Source: Clostridia bacterium | GTDB lineage: Bacteria > Bacillota > Clostridia > Oscillospirales > Acutalibacteraceae | Assembly (NCBI GenBank): GCA_017548045.1 | Contig: JAFYNR010000016.1 | Coordinates: forward strand, 56,307 to 120,306 | Reading direction: 5' to 3' | Length of the DNA: 64,000 bases | Shown here: one piece after another, positions 34,010 through 42,443 of the stretch | Layout: every line of letters starts with the position of its first letter | Numbering within the stretch: position 1 is the first letter of the stretch | Position numbers and translations under genes: made by a program | The notes under the pieces: model-generated | Seen by the model: the letters and a program-made list of their open reading frames with translations, nothing else | Database searches by the model: none | What the model was told of the DNA's origin: nothing

Positions 34010-34588
34010 TCAATATTCCATTTCGGTAATGGAGATTTTGTCAACACCCAGACCCGCCTGCTTCACAACGATTTCCTTGATTTTCACAAGCGACACATCG
34101 TCAAGTGAGCCGTTTTCAACAATTATTTCCGCAGTGCCGCCGTTGAGAATAACAAGATTTTCACAGCCTGCCTTTGCATAGATGAGATTTTCAAGGTCGC
34201 TTTCAAGGGCTATGGATTTTGAAAGCTCGCCCAGCACCTCAGACGCATCCGAAACCGCATCCGCAGAGGATGAGCCGTCTTTGATGATATCGTTCAAAGC
34301 CTCAGCCGCTTCATCGTGGGCAGTCTGTCTGCGGAGCTTGGCACTCGCAAAATACTCGGTTGCCTTCGCCTGCGCCGCAACGTCATCTGCGGAAACGGTT
34401 GTTGAATTGACATACCTTGCATCCCCCATATTCGCACCCTGCAAAGAATCCGGCTCCGTTGAAGAAAGAGTGCCGCCCGTTCCTGCGGATGCAATATCGG
34501 GCTTTGTGTAATACCAATTCACAAACACCGCCGCACCCAGCGCAATAATGAGAGTTGCAAGCAAAAGCTGTCTTTTTCTGATAATCAT
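34010..34588 (-). CDS. spoIIIAH: stage III sporulation protein AH
   Basis: Protein of 192 residues with one N-terminal transmembrane helix (LLLATLIIALGAAVFVNWYY) and a ring-building C-terminal domain (about 100-190). It is the mother-cell partner of SpoIIQ in the feeding-tube channel between mother cell and forespore. The middle segment is rich in Ala, Ser and Thr. It is the last gene of the spoIIIA operon, after GGAGG; no terminator is obvious before nusB. Confidence 0.92.
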   Translation of the reverse strand: MIIRKRQLLLATLIIALGAAVFVNWYYTKPDIASAGTGGTLSSTEPDSLQGANMGDARYVNSTTVSADDVAAQAKATEYFASAKLRRQTAHDEAAEALNDIIKDGSSSADAVSDASEVLGELSKSIALESDLENLIYAKAGCENLVILNGGTAEIIVENGSLDDVSLVKIKEIVVKQAGLGVDKISITEMEY

Positions 34589-34624
34589 AATTATTCCTCC
34601 AATGTATTTTTATGCAAATATGAA

Positions 34625-35185
34625 TCAATTCATCTTTGCAACGCTTACTCTTGCACTGCTTATATCAAGCAATGCCGTTACCGCTTCAACTATTTCGGCG
34701 CACACCGCATCGCTGCCTGCACCGGCACACACAACGGCAACTCCCCGAACCTTGGGCTCCGCCGTTCTTATGACAATTCCCTCCTGCCCCGATGAACCGT
34801 CGATAATAACGAATTCATCCTTGCGCTCATAGCTGTTTTTGCCGTTTGAATCACTGTTTTCCCCATAGTCAAAATTGCTCAGATATATCTCCTCACTGCC
34901 GCTTTCGAGAGTTACCATAACCTTGGTTGCTCCCGCACCGTCAATGGCTGAAATTATTGATACAAGCCGTTCCTCAAGCTCTGCGGTGTATTCTCTTATA
35001 TCCGTCACAGGCTGTGTTGTTTCCGCCTGAACCGCAACGTTTTTCTCCTGTGTGACCTCTCCGAAAACAAGCACCGCCGCACCCGACGCCAGAAGAAGCA
35101 CTGCAACCAGCATTTTTGCGCTCAGTCCGGTTTTTACGGATATTTTTCCGACCGTATCTCTGATTGTCTGCAACATTTTTTCCAC
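34625..35185 (-). CDS. spoIIIAG: stage III sporulation protein AG
   Basis: Protein of 186 residues with a single transmembrane helix (AKMLVAVLLLASGAAVLVFG region, near 24-43) and a ring-building domain containing GAGATKVMVTLESG and VRGVAVVCAGA. It forms the large ring in the intermembrane space of the SpoIIIA-SpoIIQ complex. The start is GTG with AAGGAA about 11 bases upstream; an ATG at 35176 is an alternative. Confidence 0.9.
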   Translation of the reverse strand: MEKMLQTIRDTVGKISVKTGLSAKMLVAVLLLASGAAVLVFGEVTQEKNVAVQAETTQPVTDIREYTAELEERLVSIISAIDGAGATKVMVTLESGSEEIYLSNFDYGENSDSNGKNSYERKDEFVIIDGSSGQEGIVIRTAEPKVRGVAVVCAGAGSDAVCAEIVEAVTALLDISSARVSVAKMN

Positions 35186-35200
35186 GTTAAAAACCGTTCC

Positions 35201-35662
35201 TTATTCATTCGTTAAAACAGTTACCTGCGCTCCCGCCGCTTCGCTCAATTCTTCCGAAAGCATCTGCAAATCGCAACCGACGCCGTTCACGGTTACGGAT
35301 ATATTCTGAATAATTATGCATCCGTCTGTATTAATATCCGCATTTATGCATATTTCATCAAGGGTTACGTTCAGAGCCGCCGCCCTTCGGGTCAGCGCAT
35401 TCTCAACGGCATTGCGGCAGACGTCAAGCACCGCTTCATTCAGATCGCAGTTAATCTCACCGCCGTAATCCGCCGCCGCTTCAAGCGAAGGGAATTCAAT
35501 TTTCATACGGGCAAAGGGTGTAAAAATCACCGATATGACGAATATTGAAGCAACCGCCTTTACGGTTTTATCCGTTGCGCCTCTCGGGGTAAGAATAATC
35601 ACAACCGTTACCGCCGCCGCAGATATTATCAGGCTTACCGCCCACTGCCTCAGAAAATCCAA
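35201..35662 (-). CDS. spoIIIAF: stage III sporulation protein AF
   Basis: Protein of 153 residues with two N-terminal transmembrane helices (LIISAAAVTVVIILT and ASIFVISVIFTPF) and a soluble ring-building-like C-terminal domain. The start is a TTG directly after the spoIIIAE TGA, so it depends on coupled translation. Its position and topology identify it. Confidence 0.88.
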   Translation of the reverse strand: MDFLRQWAVSLIISAAAVTVVIILTPRGATDKTVKAVASIFVISVIFTPFARMKIEFPSLEAAADYGGEINCDLNEAVLDVCRNAVENALTRRAAALNVTLDEICINADINTDGCIIIQNISVTVNGVGCDLQMLSEELSEAAGAQVTVLTNE

Positions 35663-36781
35663 TCAACCACCCCGTATGCTTAAAACAATCCCCGACGAAA
35701 CCGCAAACACCGCAAAGCAAAGCAGAAGAATTGCGTTTGTCATTGAAAAGATAAACGATACCGCTTTAAGAATATCCGTACACACTCTGCAATCCGTAAG
35801 CTCGCTGACGGTGCAGGAAACACGCATTGCAAGCCCCCACATAAGAAGGCTGACGGCTGACGGAATACAGGTAAGTGCAAGGGCAATTATCGCATAAATC
35901 CCCACCGTGCTTTTCAGCAGAGAAATGCTTGCGGCAACCGACGTGTAGGCTTCCCCCAGCGCACCGCCCACAACGGGCACGAAGGATGCCGCCATTTTCA
36001 CGCCCTTCACTATCAATCCGTCGGCAGAGGATGCCAGCATGCTTTTAAGTGAAAGAAAACCTGTGAAAAGTCCTGCCGTACAACCCAGCGCGGTAACAAG
36101 GGTCTTGCGGATGATATCGCTTATCGCACCCAGCCGCAGAGTGGGAAGCATTGCACCGCTTACGCTCAGCGCCCCCGATACACCTGCAAGCGGAAGGGCA
36201 AAATCATTTGAAAATGCCTGAACGAATTCAGCCGCCGCAAAAGCCGCACCCTTGAAGCTCAGGGCAAGAGAGGGATTGCCTGCGGCGGTAAGAATACCTG
36301 CAAGCACGGGAATAAGCGCCTTTTCAAAATCCGCACACATCTGCATTGCGGAAACGGCGGCCTTTATGCTCTGGGATGCAGGTACGAATATGCCGAGAAT
36401 GAGTGTGCCGCCGAAGATTACATTTAGCACCGCCTTTGTCTTTTCGTCATCCGAAAAGAAGGCGGACGATATGCTCGCAAGAAGAACGATTCCCGACACG
36501 GAAAGCGCACATTTTACGGGCTTTTCATACACTTCCTTCACCACTCCGAAAAGCAGAGAAAAAACAGATTGGGGCGATACGGAAAGAATTTTTTCAAAGT
36601 CAAAATCCTCACAGCCCAGCTTTTCAAGATAATCCTCCGTTTCGTCGGAAAGATAATCCGCAAGCTCCCTTGCGCCACTTGCCTCAAGGCTGTCCTCATA
36701 GTATTCATCCGTATTGGCCGCAAAGCCGTTTAAGGAAAAAACAAGGGCGATTATTACCGATACGATTATTTTCAGCATCAT
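35663..36781 (-). CDS. spoIIIAE: stage III sporulation protein AE
   Basis: Polytopic membrane protein of 372 residues with an N-terminal signal or TM segment and about seven further hydrophobic helices. SpoIIIAE landmarks include LLFGVVKEVYEKPVKCALSV and VPVVGGALGEAYTSV. It is the largest membrane part of the SpoIIIA complex. Its ATG overlaps the spoIIIAD stop (ATGA), and a second ATG directly follows. Confidence 0.92.
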   Translation of the reverse strand: MMLKIIVSVIIALVFSLNGFAANTDEYYEDSLEASGARELADYLSDETEDYLEKLGCEDFDFEKILSVSPQSVFSLLFGVVKEVYEKPVKCALSVSGIVLLASISSAFFSDDEKTKAVLNVIFGGTLILGIFVPASQSIKAAVSAMQMCADFEKALIPVLAGILTAAGNPSLALSFKGAAFAAAEFVQAFSNDFALPLAGVSGALSVSGAMLPTLRLGAISDIIRKTLVTALGCTAGLFTGFLSLKSMLASSADGLIVKGVKMAASFVPVVGGALGEAYTSVAASISLLKSTVGIYAIIALALTCIPSAVSLLMWGLAMRVSCTVSELTDCRVCTDILKAVSFIFSMTNAILLLCFAVFAVSSGIVLSIRGG

Positions 36782-37167
36782 CCGTTTATCAGTCCGATTC
36801 CGAGGCTCGCAAGGGTTTTAAGCATAGGCAGTGCAAGTATAAGTGCCCCTGCCCTTCCCGAAAGCTCAACCGCCGCCGCAACCGATGAGCAGGAGTTATC
36901 GTAGCATATATCGGCGGCAAACTGAGTTACAACGCATATCCCCAATGCCTTGAGCAGTATCTTCACGTTTTCGCTGTCAAGCCCTGCCAGCTCCGTCATA
37001 TTGCCCACTCCGTCGGTAATTTCCGTAAGCTTTCCCGATACCGACGCAAGAAGTACGCCGCAGCCGCCCAATATCACAAGCGGCGCCATTTCGGGCTTTA
37101 CGTTACGCACAAGCGTATAAAGCAGTGCGGTAATTATTCCGAGAAATGCAACTTTAACAATATCCAT
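36778..37167 (-). CDS. spoIIIAD: stage III sporulation protein AD
   Basis: Protein of 129 residues with four hydrophobic helices. The block KALGICVVTQFAADICYD followed by SSVAAAVELSGRAGALILALP is diagnostic of SpoIIIAD. It has one base of spacing from spoIIIAC and overlaps spoIIIAE by four. Confidence 0.92.
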   Translation of the reverse strand: MDIVKVAFLGIITALLYTLVRNVKPEMAPLVILGGCGVLLASVSGKLTEITDGVGNMTELAGLDSENVKILLKALGICVVTQFAADICYDNSCSSVAAAVELSGRAGALILALPMLKTLASLGIGLING

Positions 37168-37168
37168 A

Positions 37169-37363
37169 TCAGAAATCCATTATGCTCTGCACCGTATCAA
37201 GCAGGCTTGCAAACTGAGGAATAAGCATCATCAGAACCGCCACAATGCCTGCAAGAATGGTTATCAGCGCATAATCGTCACGCCCCGAACGGACAAGTAT
37301 GGAATTGAGAATTGCAACGATAATCCCCACCGCCGCAATTTTTATGACTACCGTAAAATCCAT
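37169..37363 (-). CDS. spoIIIAC: stage III sporulation protein AC
   Basis: Small membrane protein of 64 residues with two transmembrane helices, sized like SpoIIIAC (about 65-68 residues). I use the ATG seven bases after GAGG instead of the GTG six bases upstream. It lies between spoIIIAB and spoIIIAD, as in all spoIIIA operons. Confidence 0.9.
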   Translation of the reverse strand: MDFTVVIKIAAVGIIVAILNSILVRSGRDDYALITILAGIVAVLMMLIPQFASLLDTVQSIMDF

Positions 37364-37372
37364 ATTCACACC

Positions 37373-37894
37373 TCAGATTATGATTATTGCCGCCGCAATG
37401 CCCAGCATTACTCCCAAGGACGGGTAAAGCTTTGCGTATTTTTTGCCGTTTTCCTCACGGAAGACAAGCTCTTTTTCAAAAAACTGCTCATAATATTCAC
37501 AGCAGCCCAGTTGACCTTCAACGTCGGTTGCGCCGATATCTCCGCCCAGCTGAACAAGATGCTCCTTGCAATTATCAAGAAGTCCGCAAAGCTCACGGTC
37601 CGATTCAACGGAATTTCTCCAGGCAGAAGGAAATGCTTCACCCGATTCAACTCTTTCGGCACAATCCGCAAGAAATTTCAGATTCTTCAGCTTATCCGTA
37701 CCGCACAGCACCCGAAGAAGCACGGGCACGGGCAGACAGTCATAGCGCAGACGGTTTTTTATCACCGAAAGCATCAGCATTATATCTCCGATAAGCTCAG
37801 CCTTTTTTACGTGGCGCAGTGCAAAAAATCTGCCTGCGTATACGAAGCCTGCAAAAAAAAGAAGCATTGACACAAGTTTAAGCAAGAATATCAC
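37373..37894 (-). CDS. spoIIIAB: stage III sporulation protein AB
   Basis: Protein of 173 residues with N- and C-terminal membrane helices (LLKLVSMLLFFAGFVYAG and YPSLGVMLGIAAAIIII). A soluble helical middle resembles the type II secretion protein GspF: AELIGDIMLMLSVIKNRL. It is annotated as a stage III sporulation protein. The GTG start overlaps the spoIIIAA end by 17 bases. Confidence 0.88.
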   Translation of the reverse strand: MIFLLKLVSMLLFFAGFVYAGRFFALRHVKKAELIGDIMLMLSVIKNRLRYDCLPVPVLLRVLCGTDKLKNLKFLADCAERVESGEAFPSAWRNSVESDRELCGLLDNCKEHLVQLGGDIGATDVEGQLGCCEYYEQFFEKELVFREENGKKYAKLYPSLGVMLGIAAAIIII

Positions 37895-38834
37895 CTGCAG
37901 CGATAATTTTTTCGGTTCTTCCCGTATAAATTCCCGACATCAGAATAACGTCGGAAAAAGCACCCGTTTCAAGAAGTCTGCGCAGAACAGGTTTTGTTTT
38001 AAGTTCCCTTTCATCCCTTGCGTGGATGCTGAGCGCAAAATGCACACCGCCGTTCACTCCCGTTTCAACAGCTGCCGCCTCATCCTCGGATGCCACCTCG
38101 TCACACACTATGATATCGGGTGCAAACGAGCGCAGACCTATCATAATGCTTTCGTATTTGGGGTAAGATGTCAGGATATCGCTGTTTACCCCCATATCAT
38201 TCTGCTCGATACCCGAAACACAGGCGGCAAGCTCACCTCTTTCGTCGCAGACAAAGGTTTTGTAAAACCTGCCTCTTTCCGCACCCGAAAGTTGACGGAT
38301 CAGATCTCTGAGAACCGTTGTTTTTCCGCTTGAGGGAGGACCTGCTATGATAACGGATTTAAGTCCGTCGGCAAACTCAGATTTGTAAATCTCATTAGCC
38401 GCACCCTTTATTTCACGGGCGATACGCAGATTGACCGCACTGATATCACGAACCGCGGTAATCCGCCCTTTTTCCGCAACGGCAGTGCCGGCAACGCCTG
38501 CCCGATGACCGCCCGCAAGGGTAATATAGCCCTTGTTGATGCCGTCGCCGAAGCTGTGAACCGAATAATTGCACATCCGTCTGAAAATACCGTTTATTTC
38601 TTGTTCATCCGTTTTTACGCACAGCCCGGAATACAGAGGGGTAAGCCTTCCTCCGCAGGTAAGGAACTCCGCACCTTTATCCGTAATAACAACAACGGGC
38701 TTACGGCACCGCATACGGATTTCACGTATTCTCGCCTTATCGCTTTCGTCCAGTGCCGTAAGCATTGATGAAAGCTCCGCAGTAAGACTTCCTGCCGCAA
38801 GATCAAAACGTTTTGTGTTATCCACCGTGTTCAC
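37878..38834 (-). CDS. spoIIIAA: stage III sporulation protein AA (secretion-type ATPase)
   Basis: AAA/GspE-like ATPase of 318 residues that powers the SpoIIIA machine from the mother-cell cytoplasm. Walker A is AGPPSSGKTTVLRDL. Further blocks are VCDERGELAACVSG and DIIVCDEVASEDEAAAVE (Walker B). The start is GTG with AAAGGA; a second GTG nine bases on is possible. Expression should be under sigma-E. CATATATT about 14-21 bp upstream of the start (minus strand) resembles a sigma-E -10, but I see no convincing -35. Confidence 0.93.
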   Translation of the reverse strand: MNTVDNTKRFDLAAGSLTAELSSMLTALDESDKARIREIRMRCRKPVVVITDKGAEFLTCGGRLTPLYSGLCVKTDEQEINGIFRRMCNYSVHSFGDGINKGYITLAGGHRAGVAGTAVAEKGRITAVRDISAVNLRIAREIKGAANEIYKSEFADGLKSVIIAGPPSSGKTTVLRDLIRQLSGAERGRFYKTFVCDERGELAACVSGIEQNDMGVNSDILTSYPKYESIMIGLRSFAPDIIVCDEVASEDEAAAVETGVNGGVHFALSIHARDERELKTKPVLRRLLETGAFSDVILMSGIYTGRTEKIIAAGDILA

Positions 38835-38895
38835 ATCCTTTGTGAAAATATATGTGCCCTTGTCCGAAAGTAGAACGGATTTACAGTTTGTTCAC

Positions 38896-38924
38896 TTGAA
38901 ATAAGTTCTTCTTTATGTTATATT
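38896..38924 (+). promoter_or_regulatory. promoter of the YfhO-family gene
   Basis: TTGAAA (38896-38901), a 17-bp spacer and TATATT (38919-38924) with an upstream TG (TGTTATATT) form a strong extended -10 promoter. Confidence 0.75.
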
Positions 38925-38967
38925 TGTTTTGATTAGGGTAATAATTTCTTACGGAGGAAATTTTTAT

Positions 38968-41784
38968 ATGACAAAACTCAACGGGAAAAAGTCAATATTA
39001 AAGCGTATTTTTACCGATAACTCATACTGCTGGCTTGCCTGCGGATGCACAGTCGGTATTATGATGCTGGTTTATTATTGCTACAATCTGTTCCCTTTCG
39101 GCGAAACCACGATTCTCCGAATGGACCTTTACCATCAGTACGGCCCTCTGTTTGCCGAGCTTTATGACAGACTTACCAATATGAAAAGTCTGCTTTATTC
39201 GTGGCAGACTGGTCTCGGCTCACCGTTTCTGGGCAACTTCTTCAACTACCTTTCAAGCCCGAGTATGATAATTATGCTCATTCTCGGTCATAAGAATATG
39301 CCCGAAGCAATCGCAGGTATGATTATCGCAAAGGCGGCGCTCTCAGCGGCATCGTTTACGTTCTATCTGAAAAAATCTCAGGGCAGGCAGGATTTTACCA
39401 CGGCGGCCTTCGGTATTCTTTATGCAATGAGCGGCTACTTTATTGCGTATTACTGGAACGTAATGTGGATTGACGCTATGGTGTATTTCCCTCTGGTTAT
39501 TCTTGGAATTGAAAACATCATAAACCGCAGAAACCCCAGAATTTACATTGCGTTTCTTGCTCTTACTCTTCTTTCAAGCTACTATATGGGTTACATGACC
39601 TGCATATTCTCGGTCATTTATTTCCTCATTTACTATTTCGGAAATCAGAATCAGTCAATCGACCCCAGAATCCCCTACACCCTCAGCGATAAGGGAGAAA
39701 AGGTTTACACTCTGAAAAACAAAATCAAGGGCAGCATCTTCCTCAGAAGCGGCTTCACCTTTGCTTTTGCAAGCCTTGCGGCGGCGGGAATTGCGGCATT
39801 TGCCCTTATCCCCACCGTATTCATTCTTAAAAACTGCTCGGCTACGTCGGGCACCTTCCCCGAGGTTTACAAATCATATTTCTCCATTTTTGATTTCCTT
39901 GCAAACCACATTGCAAGCGTTGACCCCACAATCCGAAGCAGCGGTGAAGACGTTCTTCCCAACGTATACTGCGGCGTTGCAACCCTTATGCTTGTTCCTC
40001 TTTACCTTTTCACAAAATCCGTTCCCCTCAAAGAAAAGGTTGCTCACGTAGGACTTCTGGGACTGCTTTATTTCAGCTTCAACATCAACGTTCTCAACTA
40101 TATCTGGCACGGCTTCCATTACCCCAACGACCTGCCCTACCGCTGGTCATTTATGTATTCCTTCATTCTTCTTATGATTGCTTATAAAGCTTTCACAAGG
40201 CTCAACGAATTCAGCGGCAGAGCAATACTGGGAACGGGTATGGGCGTTGTGGGTGCCATTATCCTTATTCAGGAAATCGGTTCGAAAAACGTTGAAGAAG
40301 TCACCGTTCTCATCAGCATTATTTTTGTTGTGACCTATTGCCTTGTATTCGCCCTTATGAGGGATAAGAAATATCAGCAGTCTGCAGTGGCGGTGCTTCT
40401 GCTTTGCTGTGTAATCGGCGAAATTGCCTGTGCAAACACGGACCGTTACAGTATGGATCAGCCAAAATCAAACTACGCAGGCGACTACGACGATTTCCGT
40501 CAGCTTAAATCGGAGCTTGATGAAATTGAAGGCACCGATATGTACCGTATGGACCTTACACGCAACAGAGCGAGAATGGACCCTGCCTGGTACGGCTACA
40601 ACGGTGTATCAACCTTCACCTCAATGGCATACGAAAAGATGTCCAACACTCAGAGCGATCTGGGCCTTTACGGCAACTATATCAACAGTTACACCTATCA
40701 CCTTCAGACTCCCGTTTACAATATGATGCACTCGCTGAAATATATCGTTGACAACAACGACGACGTTGAGCTTGAACGCGATTATTACACGGAGCTTATG
40801 ACAAGGGGTAAATTCACCGCATTTGAAAACAAATATTACCTGCCCATAGGCTTCGGCGTAAACAACGATATCACGGACTGGTATTCGGACCTCACCAATC
40901 CGTTCACCGTTCAGAGCGACTGGTTCGAATATTCCACGGGCGTTTCCGACGTGTTCAGGATGATGAGCATTGACGAAGTCATCTATTACAATATGGATGA
41001 AATCACGTCAGGCCTTGAAACGGGCGATATTTACTACACCAAGCCTGCCGGCGAAGGCGAACTTACCTTCATTCTCCGCAGTGAAGAAACGGCACACAGC
41101 TATCTTTACGTAAATTCAAGAGATTTTGACAGCATTACAATCATCAACAATGACATTGAAGTGACTCAGGACACTGACGAGCCTTATATTTATGACCTGG
41201 GTATTGTGAATCCCGACGAAACCGTTGAGGTAAAAATCAAAATCGAGGATTCGGAATACGGTTACATCGATTTCTACCCCTATTCGGTAAACGAGGAAGC
41301 CCTCAATGAAGGCTATGAAATTCTTAAAAGCCGTCAGCTCAACGTAACCTCATTTGAAGAAACCGAAATCAAGGGTACGGTAACGCTTGAGGAAGACTGC
41401 ATCTTCTTCACGTCAATCCCCTACGATACAGGCTGGACCGTCAAGATTGACGGCAAGGAAATCAGCAAGGAGGATTATATTTCGCTTAACGAAGCCTACC
41501 TTTGCTTCAACATTACCGCAGGTGAGCACGATATCGAAATCAGCTTTATGCCCGACGGACTTATAATGGGCATCTGCGTTTCCGTATTTACGGCAGTAGC
41601 CCTTTTCCTTGCAGCACTTTACTTTGCAAGAATCAGAAGAAGAATGTGTCTTGTGCCCGATTACACACCGCCTATGCCTTATATTCCCGAGGTAAAAGAG
41701 GATGCGGTTGAAATCACGGAAGAAGAGCTTATGCTTGACGTTCCCGACGAAGAAACTGCTGAAGAAGAAAAAGAAGAAGATTAA
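38968..41784 (+). CDS. YfhO-family polytopic membrane protein
   Basis: About 938 residues. The N-terminal half has about 12-14 transmembrane helices, beginning CWLACGCTVGIMMLVYYCYN. The family blocks are RMDLYHQYGPLFAELYDRL and YSWQTGLGSPFLGNFFNYLS. An extracytoplasmic beta-rich domain follows, then a last helix (ICVSVFTAVALFLAALYFA) and an acidic cytoplasmic tail rich in Glu and Asp. YfhO proteins are GT-C-like and implicated in glycosylating cell-wall polymers such as lipoteichoic acid. The start ATG follows ACGGAGGAAA; an upstream ATT-type extension is not used. It is monocistronic with its own promoter and terminator. Confidence 0.9.
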   Translation: MTKLNGKKSILKRIFTDNSYCWLACGCTVGIMMLVYYCYNLFPFGETTILRMDLYHQYGPLFAELYDRLTNMKSLLYSWQTGLGSPFLGNFFNYLSSPSMIIMLILGHKNMPEAIAGMIIAKAALSAASFTFYLKKSQGRQDFTTAAFGILYAMSGYFIAYYWNVMWIDAMVYFPLVILGIENIINRRNPRIYIAFLALTLLSSYYMGYMTCIFSVIYFLIYYFGNQNQSIDPRIPYTLSDKGEKVYTLKNKIKGSIFLRSGFTFAFASLAAAGIAAFALIPTVFILKNCSATSGTFPEVYKSYFSIFDFLANHIASVDPTIRSSGEDVLPNVYCGVATLMLVPLYLFTKSVPLKEKVAHVGLLGLLYFSFNINVLNYIWHGFHYPNDLPYRWSFMYSFILLMIAYKAFTRLNEFSGRAILGTGMGVVGAIILIQEIGSKNVEEVTVLISIIFVVTYCLVFALMRDKKYQQSAVAVLLLCCVIGEIACANTDRYSMDQPKSNYAGDYDDFRQLKSELDEIEGTDMYRMDLTRNRARMDPAWYGYNGVSTFTSMAYEKMSNTQSDLGLYGNYINSYTYHLQTPVYNMMHSLKYIVDNNDDVELERDYYTELMTRGKFTAFENKYYLPIGFGVNNDITDWYSDLTNPFTVQSDWFEYSTGVSDVFRMMSIDEVIYYNMDEITSGLETGDIYYTKPAGEGELTFILRSEETAHSYLYVNSRDFDSITIINNDIEVTQDTDEPYIYDLGIVNPDETVEVKIKIEDSEYGYIDFYPYSVNEEALNEGYEILKSRQLNVTSFEETEIKGTVTLEEDCIFFTSIPYDTGWTVKIDGKEISKEDYISLNEAYLCFNITAGEHDIEISFMPDGLIMGICVSVFTAVALFLAALYFARIRRRMCLVPDYTPPMPYIPEVKEDAVEITEEELMLDVPDEETAEEEKEED

Positions 41785-41791
41785 ACACAGA

Positions 41792-41829
41792 AAGCCGTGT
41801 CACGAAGATGTGATACGGCTTTTATTTAT
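41792..41829 (+). terminator. intrinsic terminator after the YfhO gene
   Basis: A 12-bp stem, AAGCCGTGTCAC with GTGATACGGCTT (one G-U), is followed by TTTATTTATT. Confidence 0.82.
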
Positions 41830-41836
41830 TTCAGTC

Positions 41837-41865
41837 TTGCCATTTTCAACGTGTTGGATTATAAT
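41837..41865 (+). promoter_or_regulatory. promoter of the YgjV-CARF nuclease cassette
   Basis: TTGCCA (41837-41842), a 17-bp spacer and consensus TATAAT (41860-41865). It lies between the YfhO terminator and the YgjV-like start, so the cassette is an independent transcription unit. Confidence 0.8.
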
Positions 41866-41894
41866 TGACTAAAATACGGAAAACAGAGGTACAT

Positions 41895-42443
41895 ATGGAC
41901 TTTTTGACGAATTATTTTTCGGGTAAAGATACAAAATTCATCATTTCACAGCTTATAGGCTTTGTTGCCGCCGCACTTCTCCTTCTCTCATTCCAGCAAC
42001 GCACTCACAGACGCATTGTGGTTATGCAGGCGTGCTCAGGCTTTCTGTTTGCGGTTCAGTACTTTTTGCTGGGTGCATACGAAGGAATGATAGGCAACGT
42101 GGTAGGCTTTACAAGAAGTATTGCTTATTCGTTCAGAGGAAGGTCGAAAGCGGTTGACCATATCGCCTGCCCCGTTGTTTTTGCGATTCTTGCAGGTCTG
42201 GGCGGTATCGCCACTTATACAAGCCCTGCTTCCCTTCTGCCTATGGCGGCAATGATGATTTCCTCCTTCGTAATATGGAGCCCCAAAACCCAGCAGCTAA
42301 GAGCACTGACAATGCCCACCTCGGCTATGTGGCTGGTTTATAACGTAATCTGCTCATCGTATTCAGGCATTGTTACGGAGGTTCTTAACCTTATTTCAAT
42401 AGTTATAGGTCTTATCAGGTTCAGAAAGAAAGGCGACAGCTAA
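41895..42443 (+). CDS. YgjV-like inner membrane protein, partner of a CARF nuclease
   Basis: About 182 residues with five to six transmembrane helices (FIISQLIGFVAAALLLLSF, MQACSGFLFAVQYFLLGAY, ACPVVFAILAGLGGIATY and a C-terminal LISIVIGLIRF). The pattern of a SFQQRTH loop followed by a W/Y-rich core matches the YgjV family (PF10688), whose function is unknown. AGAGGT lies four to five bases before the ATG. The TAA is immediately followed by the ATG of the CARF-nuclease gene, so the proteins are made together. Pairing with a nucleotide-sensing nuclease suggests a signalling or defence partner, which is inference. Confidence 0.75.
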   Translation: MDFLTNYFSGKDTKFIISQLIGFVAAALLLLSFQQRTHRRIVVMQACSGFLFAVQYFLLGAYEGMIGNVVGFTRSIAYSFRGRSKAVDHIACPVVFAILAGLGGIATYTSPASLLPMAAMMISSFVIWSPKTQQLRALTMPTSAMWLVYNVICSSYSGIVTEVLNLISIVIGLIRFRKKGDS